Source: Pedosphaera sp. (GTDB lineage Bacteria; Verrucomicrobiota; Verrucomicrobiia; Limisphaerales; UBA1096). Taken from it: a stretch of DNA of 40,826 nucleotides. The stretch lies in the NCBI GenBank assembly GCA_022451065.1, contig JAKUOU010000016.1, positions 49,980-90,805 on the forward strand, given 5' to 3'. Positions 8,420 to 17,543 of this stretch are shown here, piece by piece. Position 1 is the first letter of the stretch. Every line of letters begins with the position of its first letter. The notes under the pieces were generated by a model. That model did no database searches, was not told where the DNA came from, and was given only the letters and a program-made list of their open reading frames with translations. The translations under genes were made by a program, and so were the position numbers.

Positions 8420-9520
8420 TTACGGTTTAGGGAACCGGATGGATTGGAGGAACTCCATGAACGCGCCTTTTTCGGCGGTGACCACCGCGCTTGGTCCGGT
8501 GATTTTGTAGAACCAGGTCTGGTTTCCAACGGGGTGATAGACGCTTATCGAGCCGTTCTTCTCTCCAACAGCCTCGACGAGCGTGGCGGGTGTACCGGCG
8601 ACACTCATCCGTTCGGTCGCGCCGGCCAAGCCGGCAGCATCAACTGGTGGCAGCCCGGACTGGCCGCGCCAGCGGTTGGCGTTGGCCAGCAGCCCGCCAA
8701 CATCACCGGGAAACGTCATCAGCGTGATCTCCGCTTGGCCGTCCCCGGCGGTGAAGTTGCCCAACCGCATCGCGGTGCTAGGCTTCTCGGCCCAACCGGC
8801 TGGCTTGGCCCACGTTGGGCCAGCCACCTCGGGCGCGGGTGGTGGCGGCCCGGCCTGCTGTGCCTCAGCCATCAGCCGATCAAAATTCACTTGGCTGGCC
8901 GCTGGCTGGAATTTCAGTGTGGCTAGGAAATTGGTGAAGGTGCCGAGCTGCGACCCAATCGAGTCGGCTGAGCCGGACAACTTGAAAAACCAGCCCACTT
9001 GGCCAAGCACGAGCGACGCGGTGACGATGCGTGGTGGGGTGTCCTGGCCCGCGAGCGGCTCGGTGCCGGCAAGGTCGAAAATCCGGCCGGTGTGCCCGCC
9101 GATTTGGATCGGCTCGGCTAGACTCTTCGCAGCGGCTTCGTCCACCGGGCCAAGGCCCACCTGCTCGCGCCACATGTTGACAATCATCGGGTTCTCCGCC
9201 AGCCGGGCCGGTAGTGGGATAGCGCTGACTCCGGCGTTCCCCGGCAGCGCGAACGAGAGGGTCGCCAGCCCAGATCCGTCGTCCGTGACGTTCGTCCAGT
9301 CCTGCGGCTTGGCAAACTGGATCAGCGTGGCGGGATCCGGCTTGGTCGTTGCAGCGGGGGCGACAGCAGGAGCCGGTTTTTCCTTTGGAACATTGTAGGT
9401 GTGAACCTCCTCGCTGTTGCCGGAAAAAGTCTCGAACAACAGCACAGCTAGCAACATGACGACAATAAATATGCCGTCCCGCAAATAGTTGGGCTTTGGT
9501 TTCTCCACTCGAACAGGCAA
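8420..9520 (-). CDS. Membrane-anchored protein of unknown function with two copies of a domain shared with ResB
   Basis: 366 residues. One membrane helix (residues 16-32, DGIFIVVMLLAVLLFE) is followed by a Pro/Ala linker, placing the rest outside the cytoplasm. Two repeats follow: about 69-204 and 237-363. Both have a W-x-R-x-Q-x-G-L segment (MWREQVGL and RWRGQSGL) and an end block (GWFFKLSG and TWFYKITG) followed by F-x-x-F-L. The same blocks occur in the ResB insert (RWRKQIGL, TWFYKITG). No known catalytic motif is visible. As first gene of the operon with resB and ccsA, it is a candidate accessory factor for cytochrome c maturation; that role is inferred from position and shared domain only. 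Confidence 0.85.
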   Translation of the reverse strand: MPVRVEKPKPNYLRDGIFIVVMLLAVLLFETFSGNSEEVHTYNVPKEKPAPAVAPAATTKPDPATLIQFAKPQDWTNVTDDGSGLATLSFALPGNAGVSAIPLPARLAENPMIVNMWREQVGLGPVDEAAAKSLAEPIQIGGHTGRIFDLAGTEPLAGQDTPPRIVTASLVLGQVGWFFKLSGSADSIGSQLGTFTNFLATLKFQPAASQVNFDRLMAEAQQAGPPPPAPEVAGPTWAKPAGWAEKPSTAMRLGNFTAGDGQAEITLMTFPGDVGGLLANANRWRGQSGLPPVDAAGLAGATERMSVAGTPATLVEAVGEKNGSISVYHPVGNQTWFYKITGPSAVVTAEKGAFMEFLQSIRFPKP

Positions 9521-9719
9521 GAGGACGTGGCAGGCGGACTACAAATTCACCCCGTCCCACGTCGACCGGGGAAGGGTATCTTCAAAAGCCGATTTGGCAA
9601 ACTTTTTGCATGACCAAGCTACCTGATTTTGGCGTTTTTAAAAGACTCGCGCGCACATTCAGGTGATGGACAGATTGTTTTTATCCGGGGCCATTCGAAG
9701 ACTTAAATGGGCGTCACAC
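9521..9719. other. Intergenic region upstream of the cytochrome maturation operon
   Basis: About 200 bases between the acpS stop and the start of the unknown membrane protein, both on the minus strand. It is AT-richer than its surroundings and must hold the operon promoter, but no convincing -35/-10 pair was found. No terminator hairpin follows acpS, although its stop codon is directly preceded on the coding strand by a run of A. Confidence 0.4.
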
Positions 9720-10103
9720 CTAGGGCTTTTTTTTGAGGATTGCCATTGCGGTCGCATGCTGTGCCGTGTGGCTGATACTGAGGTGCACGAGGTCGCCACC
9801 ACGTTCGTCGAGCAAATCGAGCCCTTTCCCATGCAGAACGACGTAAGGTTCACCAGAGTCGTGCTTGGCCACCTCGATATCGAGCCAGCCTAGCTTGGCG
9901 CATATGCCAGTGCCGAACGCCTTGGAGACCGCCTCCTTGGCGGCGAACCGCGCGGCCAAAAACGGCGCGGGATCCTTGTGCCGCAGGCAGTACTCAATCT
10001 CGGCAGCGAGAAGGATGCGGCTGGTAAACCGCTTGCCAAATTTCTCATGTGAGGCACGGATGCGCTCGACCTCGATGATGTCGATGCCGGTACCGAGGAT
10101 CAT
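9720..10103 (-). CDS. acpS: Holo-[acyl-carrier-protein] synthase
   Basis: 127 residues, normal for AcpS. The start [16 protein letters not shown] carries the magnesium-binding Asp8 of the G-x-D-I motif. [19 protein letters not shown] holds the second metal ligand (Glu of AAKEA) and the CoA-binding residues. [15 protein letters not shown] is the family C-terminal motif. It transfers phosphopantetheine from CoA to apo-ACP, activating fatty acid synthesis. The ATG overlaps the TGA of pdxJ (ATGA, 4 bases), implying coupled translation; the pdxJ-acpS pair is conserved in many bacteria. Confidence 0.95.
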   Translation of the reverse strand: MILGTGIDIIEVERIRASHEKFGKRFTSRILLAAEIEYCLRHKDPAPFLAARFAAKEAVSKAFGTGICAKLGWLDIEVAKHDSGEPYVVLHGKGLDLLDERGGDLVHLSISHTAQHATAMAILKKKP

Positions 10104-10843
10104 CCTGCTTTGTAGCCTTCCATCAGCTCGAGCATTTCACGCACGGCCTGGCCAAGGCCAACAGTCATCGCCCGGCTGACGATGCTGTGCCCGATGTTCA
10201 ACTCGTTGAGGTGTGGCACCAGGAAAATGCCGCGAGTGTTTTCGTAGTTCAGGCCGTGGCCGGCGTTGACGCTGAGTCCAAGCGACTTGGCCTGCTCGGC
10301 GGCCCTGGCCAGGCGCTCGAGTTCGGCGGCTTGTCTGGCTTCGTTGCCGTAAGCTTCGGCGTAGGCGCCAGTGTGTAACTCAATGAACGGGCTGCCTGTC
10401 CTGGCTGTGGCCTCGATCTGCTGCGCGTCGGGATCGATGAACAGACTCACCTCGATGCCGGCTTTGCCAAGCGTGGTGGCGCCCTCGGTGATGGCATTGA
10501 CTTGGCCGACGACGTCGAGCCCGCCCTCGGTGGTGACTTCGGCGCGGTTCTCAGGCACAAGGCAGACGGCCTCCGGCTTAAGGCGCGTGGCAATGTCGAT
10601 CATCTCCGGCGTGTTGGCCATCTCGAAGTTAAGGCGCGTCTGCACCGTGTCACGGATGGCCCAGATGTCGCGGTCGAGAATGTGTCGCCGATCCTCACGT
10701 AAATGCGCCGTGATGCCATGCGCGCCGGCGTCCTCGGCTTGTCTGACGGCATCAATGGGGCATGGTTCACCGCGGTCGAAGCCTCTATAACGAGCCTGCC
10801 GCAACGTGGCCACATGGTCGATGTTGACGCCGAGTCGCAGCAT
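10100..10843 (-). CDS. pdxJ: Pyridoxine 5'-phosphate synthase
   Basis: 247 residues from the ATG at 10843-10841, which gives the family N-terminus [19 protein letters not shown] longer frame reaches 10966, but those residues overlap the upstream gene. Motifs in order: [53 protein letters not shown] and [13 protein letters not shown] with the His-Gly-Leu phosphate site. It condenses 1-deoxyxylulose 5-phosphate with 3-amino-1-phosphohydroxypropan-2-one in the DXP-dependent route to vitamin B6. It starts 11 bases after the stop of the secreted protein gene and overlaps acpS. Confidence 0.96.
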   Translation of the reverse strand: MLRLGVNIDHVATLRQARYRGFDRGEPCPIDAVRQAEDAGAHGITAHLREDRRHILDRDIWAIRDTVQTRLNFEMANTPEMIDIATRLKPEAVCLVPENRAEVTTEGGLDVVGQVNAITEGATTLGKAGIEVSLFIDPDAQQIEATARTGSPFIELHTGAYAEAYGNEARQAAELERLARAAEQAKSLGLSVNAGHGLNYENTRGIFLVPHLNELNIGHSIVSRAMTVGLGQAVREMLELMEGYKAG

Positions 10844-10854
10844 CGGTTCGTCCG

Positions 10855-12423
10855 TTACTTTTTGTCCGCAGACTTCTTGGGCAGCTTTGGCTTGGCCGTT
10901 CGCTTTATCTCCGGCGCGGGCGGCCACTCGAGCGTCGGTGTGGGAAATCTCGGGTTGTCGATCCACCGAGTCAGCAGAGCGATCTCCAACGCCGAGAGGC
11001 CTAGGTGCGACTTGCGGGTGATTGTGAGCCGGTTACCGTCGATGGCTGCGTCGGTGATGGTGTTACCGAGTTTCGGGTACAGTGAGGTGATGAATGCGAT
11101 GCCCTTGGTTTTGTTGATGAGCTGCTCTCGCCGGTCGGAGAGGATGGCGGCGAACTGGATCAGCAGGCTCCATTTCTCCAGCCGTTGGCCAGTGATCTCC
11201 CAGTTGTAATAAACCAGATTTTCCTTGCCGATGAACTCGCCGAGCATTTCCTGGGGGATCGGTTTTTTGATCGGATCCGGTGGGAAAACACCGCCGACGA
11301 TGTAGCCCTTGTCGTCCGAGTTGCCGATGGTGACGTACGGCGCGAATAACGGCACGTTGCCCCAGACGAGCTCCGGCTTTTTTGGCTCGTGCCCGATCTG
11401 GCCGATGAATTTCTCGCCGCGGCTTCCCGGTTTCTTGAAGTCGCCGACGCGCTTGGCTAAGTCGGCGATCGCCCCCTTCGGCTCATTTACTTTCACTGAG
11501 AAAAAAGACTGAAACTTGGTACGTGCCTGTGACCAGGCGAAGAACTGATCGTTGACCGGGTCGAGCCCCAGCAGTTCGAGGACTGGTTTGGCAGTGGACA
11601 GGCCCACGCCGCGCGCGGCAGTAAAGCTAGCCAGCGGCTCGGTAATGGTGCGTGTCGGGATTTCCCAGTCCGGCTGGCTGGCTGGCAGTGGCTTCGCGAA
11701 GTCTAGAATGACCTTGCTGTAAAAATTATCTTTTTTCAGGTGTGAAGTCAGTTGGATCAAGTTTACCTCACCGGGTAAGCTCTCACGAACCATGTCCGGC
11801 AGAATCTCGGCGTCCAGAGTGATGATCAGGTCGTTCTCCTTGTCCGCTGGGTAGGGGCGTCCACTGTCGGCGATCCGCTGGGCTGCTTTTTTTAGATAGC
11901 TTAATGTCTGCTGCCCGGAGCCGAAGAGCAGCCAACCATCGGCATAGCCAAAGCCGAGGGTATGGTCATTATCGAAATCGACGCGCCAGCCGTTGTAGCC
12001 GGCCACGGTCTGCTCGAGCAGCTCGCCGCCCCGCTGCTTGGCCAGGCGTCGGAGGCTCTGCGTCCACAACTTGCCTCGTTTCTCATTCGTTGCCGTGATG
12101 AGTGCGACTTCCGGTTGATCATCAGCCCGGAAGACACCCAGAAACAATTCGCCGCGCCCGAGGTCGGGCAGCAGCTTGCGCAGGGTTGCCACGTGCTCGG
12201 CGTTGCTGGCGCCCAGCCGCTTGGCCAGCTTGTCGAGCGCCTCGTTGCGGAACGCCTGGCTTTGCTTGAGCTGCCAAACCGCGTGCAGTGTCTTGGCGTC
12301 GTCGCGCTTGGTCAGGTTATCGATGCCGACAAAGTGCGCCTTCAGCACGGGCTCGGCCTGTGCGCAAACCAAACCAAGAGATGCCAAGATGGTTGTCAGG
12401 GATACGGACAAAACTCGTTTCAT
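10855..12423 (-). CDS. Secreted protein of unknown function
   Basis: 522 residues from the ATG at 12423-12421, chosen because AAGGAG lies 8 bases upstream; a GTG three codons earlier would destroy that spacing. The first residues [17 protein letters not shown] form a signal peptide ending near VCAQA. The rest is soluble, with no cofactor motif, cysteine pair or repeat that I recognise. Stretches such as [17 protein letters not shown] and [20 protein letters not shown] suggest a beta-rich fold. The C-terminus is basic and lysine-rich ([10 protein letters not shown]). It is first in an apparent operon with pdxJ and acpS, which gives no clear functional clue. It may be a lineage-specific family. 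Confidence 0.8.
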   Translation of the reverse strand: MKRVLSVSLTTILASLGLVCAQAEPVLKAHFVGIDNLTKRDDAKTLHAVWQLKQSQAFRNEALDKLAKRLGASNAEHVATLRKLLPDLGRGELFLGVFRADDQPEVALITATNEKRGKLWTQSLRRLAKQRGGELLEQTVAGYNGWRVDFDNDHTLGFGYADGWLLFGSGQQTLSYLKKAAQRIADSGRPYPADKENDLIITLDAEILPDMVRESLPGEVNLIQLTSHLKKDNFYSKVILDFAKPLPASQPDWEIPTRTITEPLASFTAARGVGLSTAKPVLELLGLDPVNDQFFAWSQARTKFQSFFSVKVNEPKGAIADLAKRVGDFKKPGSRGEKFIGQIGHEPKKPELVWGNVPLFAPYVTIGNSDDKGYIVGGVFPPDPIKKPIPQEMLGEFIGKENLVYYNWEITGQRLEKWSLLIQFAAILSDRREQLINKTKGIAFITSLYPKLGNTITDAAIDGNRLTITRKSHLGLSALEIALLTRWIDNPRFPTPTLEWPPAPEIKRTAKPKLPKKSADKK

Positions 12424-12474
12424 GGGGGACACTCCTTGCCAGAGAACACTGGTTGAATCAACCGCAAACCATGC

Positions 12475-13806
12475 TTAAGCCCCTCCTGGCCGTCCCCAGT
12501 GCTTGCGGTACTCGCGCGAGAGCATTGCGTTGGCCTCACCGTCGCCCACAATTTGCTCGTGCTTGGGATCAAACTCCAGCACGCGGCCAATGCGCGTGGC
12601 TATATTGCCAAGATGGCACAGTGACGATGAGAGGTGGCCAATCTCAATGTCGGCGTTTGGCGTGCCACCTTCACGGATGCAGCGGAAAAAATCGTCGTGA
12701 TGCGCCCGCAGATCCGGGGTGCCGCTCATCTGCTCGCGCAACTTGTTACGGGCGCCGATCAGTTTCCAGCCTCCGTGCTTGCCTAGTAGCATGAACCCGT
12801 TAGTCCCATAAAACGCATTGCCGTTCTCGTAACCCTGCTCAAAGTAGGGCGCCCAGATGCGCTGCTCAAAAATGAGTTGTCGCTGCCGGCCGTCCTCGGC
12901 GCTCGGCGCGTACTCGAAAAGGACATTCTGTGTGTCGGGAAACTGCTGATCATCATCGAAGAAATATTTTCCTCCCAGTGCGGCTATACGGCTCGGGTGT
13001 GTCGTGACACCGAGGCCCCAGCGGGCGATGTCGAGGTCGTGCACGCCGTCGTTACCCATGTCGCCGGTGCCAAACGCCTGCCACCAGCGCCAGATACCAT
13101 GCAGCATGTTCGGCTGGTACGGCACCTTCGGCGCCGGCCCGAGCCACGTCTCAAAGTCAAGATGAGCCGGCGGTGCGCTGGGCTTGGCCTTACCAATTGA
13201 CGAGCGCTTCTGGCTGTTCCATGCCTTGGACACCAGCACACGGCCGATCGCTCCATTGTGCAACAGCTCCATCGCCTTCATCACATGCTTGGTGCTGCGC
13301 GACTGGGTGCCCACCTGCATGACACGCTTGTTACGCCTTGCCGCCTCGATCATCAGCCGCCCCTCGCGGACGTTGTGCGAGCAAGGCTTCTCCACGTAGA
13401 CATGTTTGCCGGCTTCGGCGGCGAGGATGGCGGCCGGTGCGTGCCAGTGATCCGGCGTGGCTATGAAAACGGCGTCCACACTTTTAGCCTCCAGTATTTC
13501 CCGGAGGTCGCTCACCTGCTTCGGTTTGATGCCGGTGCCGGACTCGACCAAATTCGCGGCGTTGACCTGATGGTTGGAATCGGGATCGCAGACAAACGCG
13601 ATCTCGACGTCCTTGCGCTTATTGAGATTCCCGATGTGATTGCGCCCCATGCCGCCCGGGCCGATGATGCCCAGCGACACCTTGTCATTAGGGCTGGCGG
13701 CCTGCAGGCCGCTGGTCAGGTGGACGGTGGCAAGTGCGCTGATTGAGGCGCTCGAGGACTTGATAAATTGCCGCCGTGGCGTGCGTATAGTGGTGGAAGT
13801 GTTCAT
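12475..13806 (-). CDS. Exported Gfo/Idh/MocA-family oxidoreductase
   Basis: 443 residues. The N-terminus PRRQFIKSSSASISALATV is a twin-arginine type signal, so the folded protein is probably exported with its NAD(P) cofactor. The Rossmann domain begins VSLGIIGPGGMGRNHIGNL. VDAVFIATPDHWHAPAAI and YVEKPCSHN (EKP, the catalytic Lys motif) follow. The second domain ends with DIEIGHLSSSLCHLGNIATR, typical of the PVC-type members. These enzymes oxidise or reduce sugars or sugar-like compounds; the substrate cannot be assigned. It is divergent from the DUF1549 gene, with 120 bases between them. Confidence 0.9.
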   Translation of the reverse strand: MNTSTTIRTPRRQFIKSSSASISALATVHLTSGLQAASPNDKVSLGIIGPGGMGRNHIGNLNKRKDVEIAFVCDPDSNHQVNAANLVESGTGIKPKQVSDLREILEAKSVDAVFIATPDHWHAPAAILAAEAGKHVYVEKPCSHNVREGRLMIEAARRNKRVMQVGTQSRSTKHVMKAMELLHNGAIGRVLVSKAWNSQKRSSIGKAKPSAPPAHLDFETWLGPAPKVPYQPNMLHGIWRWWQAFGTGDMGNDGVHDLDIARWGLGVTTHPSRIAALGGKYFFDDDQQFPDTQNVLFEYAPSAEDGRQRQLIFEQRIWAPYFEQGYENGNAFYGTNGFMLLGKHGGWKLIGARNKLREQMSGTPDLRAHHDDFFRCIREGGTPNADIEIGHLSSSLCHLGNIATRIGRVLEFDPKHEQIVGDGEANAMLSREYRKHWGRPGGA

Positions 13807-13865
13807 GTGTCAAATGGAGTGAGTGAGAAAAGCCTATTCATCAACATCCTGTCGTGCAACCCCAA

Positions 13866-13883
13866 GCCAAGCGCTTGGCCAAG
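13866..13883. repeat. Nested palindromes GCCAAGCGCTTGGC and CTTGGCCAAG
   Basis: A 14-base perfect palindrome (13866-13879) overlaps a 10-base one (13874-13883) in the region between two divergent genes, 60 bases upstream of one start codon and 60 upstream of the other. It is the most extended intergenic copy of the window's recurrent TTGGCCAA element. A regulatory role is possible, but the element is also common inside genes. Confidence 0.8.
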
Positions 13884-13926
13884 CGGGGGATGGTTTTTCA
13901 CGAATAAGGGTGGTATTTTCGCGGGG

Positions 13927-16020
13927 ATGATTCAGCGCTTGGCCATTTTGTGGGTGTTGCTGGGTGGCCCTGTTTTTGCGGCGGAGTTCACCCAGGCAGA
14001 CCGTGATTGGTGGGCGTTCCAGCCGGTGCGCCAAGCGGCAATGCCAACGGAAGGCGGCGGCTGGGCAGTCAATGCAATCGATCACTTTATCGCCCGCAAG
14101 CTGACTGTCCATGAGTTATCGCCGGCCCCGGCGGCGGATCGCCGGACGTTGATTCGCCGCGTGTGCCTCGACCTCACCGGCCTGCCGCCGGCACCAGAAC
14201 AAATCACCTCCTTTCTTGATGATGATTCTCCAGATGCCTACGAAAAACTGATCGACCGCCTGCTCGACAGTCCGCGCTACGGTGAACGGCAGGCGACTCT
14301 TTGGCTTGACCTTGTACGCTACGCCGATTCCGACGGCTACAAATCGGATCACTACCGGCCTGAGGCGTGGCGGTACCGCGATTATGTCATCCGCTCCTTC
14401 AACACCAACAAGCCGTACGATCGTTTTGTGCGAGAGCAGTTGGCCGGCGACGAGATTGATCCCGGAAATCGCGACGCGCTTATCGCAACGATGTTTCTGC
14501 GTCACTGGATTTACGAGTACAACCAGCGCGACGTGGAGACGCAGTGGCGCGACATCCTCGCCGACGTCACCAACGTCACCGGTGACGTGCTTTTGGGCAT
14601 GGGCCTGCAATGTGCCCGATGCCACGACCACAAGTTCGACCCGATCCCGCAGCGTGATTATTATCGGATACAGGCGTTCTTCGCGCCACTACTGCCGCGC
14701 GACTCGATGCCGGTTGGCACTGTTCCGCAGCGCAGCAAATTTTTTAGGAAGCACAAGGCCTGGGCTGCCGCGACGGGGGATATCCGCAGGCAACTCGACG
14801 CCATCGAGCAGCCTGCCCTTTTGAAAAACACCACCGGCGAGGGTTTCGGCAAGTTTATCGACAAAATCAAAACCATGATCCGCAAGCGGCCGGAGGATCG
14901 CACCGCATACCAGCGGCAGATCGCGGAGTTGTCGGAGCGGCAGTTTGGCGTTGAGCCGGCCAAGTTACCCGAGCGGCTCATGGGCGCCAGCAAAGCAGAA
15001 TGGGAGCGGCTACGATCGGAGTTGAAGGAGTTCGAGGCGCAAAAGCCGAGGCCGTTGCCGCAGGTGAAATTTGTAGTCAGTGACGCCGGCCCGGTGGCGC
15101 CGGCCACGCGCATTCCGAAAAAAGGCGACGTTGTCGAGCCGGGTTTCTTGAGCATCCTCGATCCCGGCCCGGCACGCATCACGCCGCCGCAGGCCGCCCT
15201 GCAATCGACCGGCCGCCGCACCGCCCTGGCATGGTGGATAACGGATCCGGACAATCCGCTGATGAGCCGTGTGATGGTCAATCGGCTTTGGCAGCAGCAC
15301 TTCGGTCGAGGTCTGGCCGCCAACACCAGCGATTTTGGCAAACTGGGCGAGCCACCGACGCATCCCGAACTGCTCGACTGGCTGGCGGCGCGATTTGTCG
15401 CCGACGGCTGGAGCCTCAAGAAAATGCACCGGCTGATAGTCACTAGCGCGACGTACCGGCAGGCGTCGACCAACGAGCAGTCGGAACGGGCCGACCCGGC
15501 CAACACGTGGTTTGCCCGCGCACCGATCCGGCGCCTGGGTGCCGAGCAGGTGCGCGACGGGTTGCTGGCGGTCTCCGGCGAACTGGATCTGGAGTCCGGC
15601 GGCGAAGGCGTGGCGGCGGACAAGTCGAATCGCCGCTCGGTGTATCGCAAGGTGATGCGTAACAGCCCGAACGAGGTGATGCACACGTTCGACATGCCGG
15701 ATCACATTTCGCACATGCCGCAGCGCAACGTGACGACCACCGCGACGCAGTCGCTGCTGCTGCTGAACAGCGAGTGGACGCGCCAACGGGCGGCAGCCCT
15801 AGCCAAGCGCCTGGCCAAGCGGCATCCCGGCAACGCCGGGGCGAAGATCGTGGATGCTCACGAGTTGGCTTTTGGCCAAGCTCCACTGCCGTCACAACTG
15901 AACGATGCGCTGGCGTTTCTTGATGCCTGCGGCGCGGCGAACAAGCCGCCCGGCCTGGCCGCACTGACCGAGTACTGCCATGTGCTTATGAACGCCAATG
16001 CGTTTCTGTATGTGGACTGA
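13927..16020 (+). CDS. DUF1549/DUF1553-domain secreted protein without an N-terminal cytochrome module
   Basis: 697 residues from the ATG at 13927, which gives a signal peptide (MIQRLAILWVLLGGPVFA, cleaved before EFTQ); the upstream in-frame extension to 13768 overlaps the divergent gene and looks non-coding. DUF1549 spans roughly residues 50-260 with LIRRVCLDLTGLPPAPEQI, RYGERQATLWLDLVRYADS and the CxxCH motif QCARCHDHKFDPIP. DUF1553 fills the C-terminal part with RVMVNRLWQQHFGRGL and HRLIVTSATYRQAS. It lacks the PSD1-type c cytochrome domain that the second copy at 21692-24022 has. The family is abundant in PVC bacteria and usually paired with DUF1501; no biochemical function is established. 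The DUF1501 gene follows after 3 bases. Confidence 0.9.
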   Translation: MIQRLAILWVLLGGPVFAAEFTQADRDWWAFQPVRQAAMPTEGGGWAVNAIDHFIARKLTVHELSPAPAADRRTLIRRVCLDLTGLPPAPEQITSFLDDDSPDAYEKLIDRLLDSPRYGERQATLWLDLVRYADSDGYKSDHYRPEAWRYRDYVIRSFNTNKPYDRFVREQLAGDEIDPGNRDALIATMFLRHWIYEYNQRDVETQWRDILADVTNVTGDVLLGMGLQCARCHDHKFDPIPQRDYYRIQAFFAPLLPRDSMPVGTVPQRSKFFRKHKAWAAATGDIRRQLDAIEQPALLKNTTGEGFGKFIDKIKTMIRKRPEDRTAYQRQIAELSERQFGVEPAKLPERLMGASKAEWERLRSELKEFEAQKPRPLPQVKFVVSDAGPVAPATRIPKKGDVVEPGFLSILDPGPARITPPQAALQSTGRRTALAWWITDPDNPLMSRVMVNRLWQQHFGRGLAANTSDFGKLGEPPTHPELLDWLAARFVADGWSLKKMHRLIVTSATYRQASTNEQSERADPANTWFARAPIRRLGAEQVRDGLLAVSGELDLESGGEGVAADKSNRRSVYRKVMRNSPNEVMHTFDMPDHISHMPQRNVTTTATQSLLLLNSEWTRQRAAALAKRLAKRHPGNAGAKIVDAHELAFGQAPLPSQLNDALAFLDACGAANKPPGLAALTEYCHVLMNANAFLYVD

Positions 16021-16023
16021 GTC

Positions 16024-17451
16024 ATGAATGTTCGAGCGCCAGTTGCGGATGAACTTTTTTCGCGGCGAGAACTGTTACTACGCGGCGGCGCAGGATTTGG
16101 CGCGTTGGCGCTCAGCGGGTTGCTCGCGCGCGACAACGCCCTAGCCAAGGCGGCGCGGCCGTCGTTTGTGCAGCCGCATTTTGCGCCCAGGGCCAAGCGA
16201 GTGATTTTCCTGTTCATGGAGGGTGGGCCAAGCCACATCGACCTGTTCGATCCCAAGCCGCTGCTCAACAAGCTCGCCGGGCAGCGGATGCCGCAGAGTT
16301 TCAAGCGGCCGATCACGGCGATGGGCGAAACGGAGTCGCCGCTGCTCGCCAGTCCGCGTACATGGAAGCGCCACGGCCAAAGCGGCGCCTGGGTGAGCGA
16401 CTGGCTGCCGCACACCGCCGGGTGCGTCGATGATCTCGCGGTGATTCGTTCCTGCTGGACCAACGGCATCAACCACTCGGGCGGCGTTTGCCAAATGAAC
16501 ACCGGCCAACCGCTGGCCGGCCGGCCCTGTCTCGGCTCGTGGGTGAATTACGGGCTCGGCACCGAGAACGAAAACCTGCCGGCGTTCGTCGTGATGACCG
16601 ATACCAAATCCACGCCGACAAACGGGCCGCGCAACTGGAGCGCCGGTTTTATGCCGGCAGCATACCAGGGCATCCGGCTCAACCAGGGCGCGGAGCCGTT
16701 TCGCCATCTGAACACCCCCAAAGGTGTGACACCTGAGACGCATCGGCGAAAGCTCGAGTTGTTGCGGCGGCTCAACGAGCGGCACCGCGCAACGCGAGGA
16801 CACCAAAGCGAACTCGAGGCGCGCATCCGCAGCTATGAGCTGGCCTATCGAATGCAGGCCGCCGCGCCTGAGGCGGTGGACTTGAGTCGCGAAACGGAGG
16901 CGACCCGGCAGCTTTACGGCTTTGGCAACAAGGACACGGAGCCGTTTGGTCGGTGTTGCCTGCTTGCGAGGCGAATGGTCGAGCGAGGCGTGCGGTTTGT
17001 TCAGATTTATCACGGCGCAGGCAGCAAGTGGGATTCGCACTCGAAGATGGAGGCCAACCACTCGCGTCAGTGCTTGCAGAGCGATCTGCCGACCGCTGGG
17101 CTGCTGAAGGATCTCAAATCGCGTGGGTTGCTGGAGGAGACGTTGGTGATCTGGGGCGGCGAGTTTGGTCGCACGCCGATGAGCGAGAAGGGCGACGGGC
17201 GCGACCACAACCCAACCGGTTTCACCATGTGGATGGCCGGTGGGGGTGTCAGGGGCGGCCAGGTGATTGGCGCGACCGACGAGCTGGGGCTGTGGGCGAC
17301 GAAGGATCGGCTACACGTGCACGATCTCCACGCTACGGTGCTGCATCTGCTGGGGATTCACAATCTCGACCTCATTTACCACTATAAGGGACGCCCAGAA
17401 AATCCCACCATCAACGAGGGCGAGGCTTACAAGGAAATCACCATGGGATGA
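16024..17451 (+). CDS. DUF1501-family exported protein (alkaline phosphatase/sulfatase-like fold)
   Basis: 475 residues. A twin-arginine type signal (FSRRELLLRGGAGFGALAL) implies export in a folded state. The core carries RVIFLFMEGGPSHIDLFDPK, a metal-site-like segment, and later VIWGGEFGRTPMSEKGDGRD with DHNPTGFTMWMAGGGV. The C-terminus has HVHDLHATVLHLLGI, shared by all DUF1501 proteins here. The domain belongs to the alkaline phosphatase-like superfamily, but a reaction has not been established for it. It is translated just after the DUF1549/DUF1553 gene, so the pair probably acts together. No Shine-Dalgarno is visible; coupling to the upstream gene is likely. Confidence 0.92.
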   Translation: MNVRAPVADELFSRRELLLRGGAGFGALALSGLLARDNALAKAARPSFVQPHFAPRAKRVIFLFMEGGPSHIDLFDPKPLLNKLAGQRMPQSFKRPITAMGETESPLLASPRTWKRHGQSGAWVSDWLPHTAGCVDDLAVIRSCWTNGINHSGGVCQMNTGQPLAGRPCLGSWVNYGLGTENENLPAFVVMTDTKSTPTNGPRNWSAGFMPAAYQGIRLNQGAEPFRHLNTPKGVTPETHRRKLELLRRLNERHRATRGHQSELEARIRSYELAYRMQAAAPEAVDLSRETEATRQLYGFGNKDTEPFGRCCLLARRMVERGVRFVQIYHGAGSKWDSHSKMEANHSRQCLQSDLPTAGLLKDLKSRGLLEETLVIWGGEFGRTPMSEKGDGRDHNPTGFTMWMAGGGVRGGQVIGATDELGLWATKDRLHVHDLHATVLHLLGIHNLDLIYHYKGRPENPTINEGEAYKEITMG

Positions 17452-17543
17452 TTTTTCACGCTTGCCAAGTGTCAGCGGCGGCTTCAGCATTACACCGAGT
17501 GGCGGTTGTCTACTTTGGGTGATTGCCTAAAAAAAGGACCTTT

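Noticed and set aside
14661-15786. Long minus-strand open frames opposite the DUF1549/DUF1553 gene
   Set aside because: They are antisense to a gene with clear family motifs, contain Arg/Ser/Pro-rich sequence without domains, and arise from high-GC third positions.
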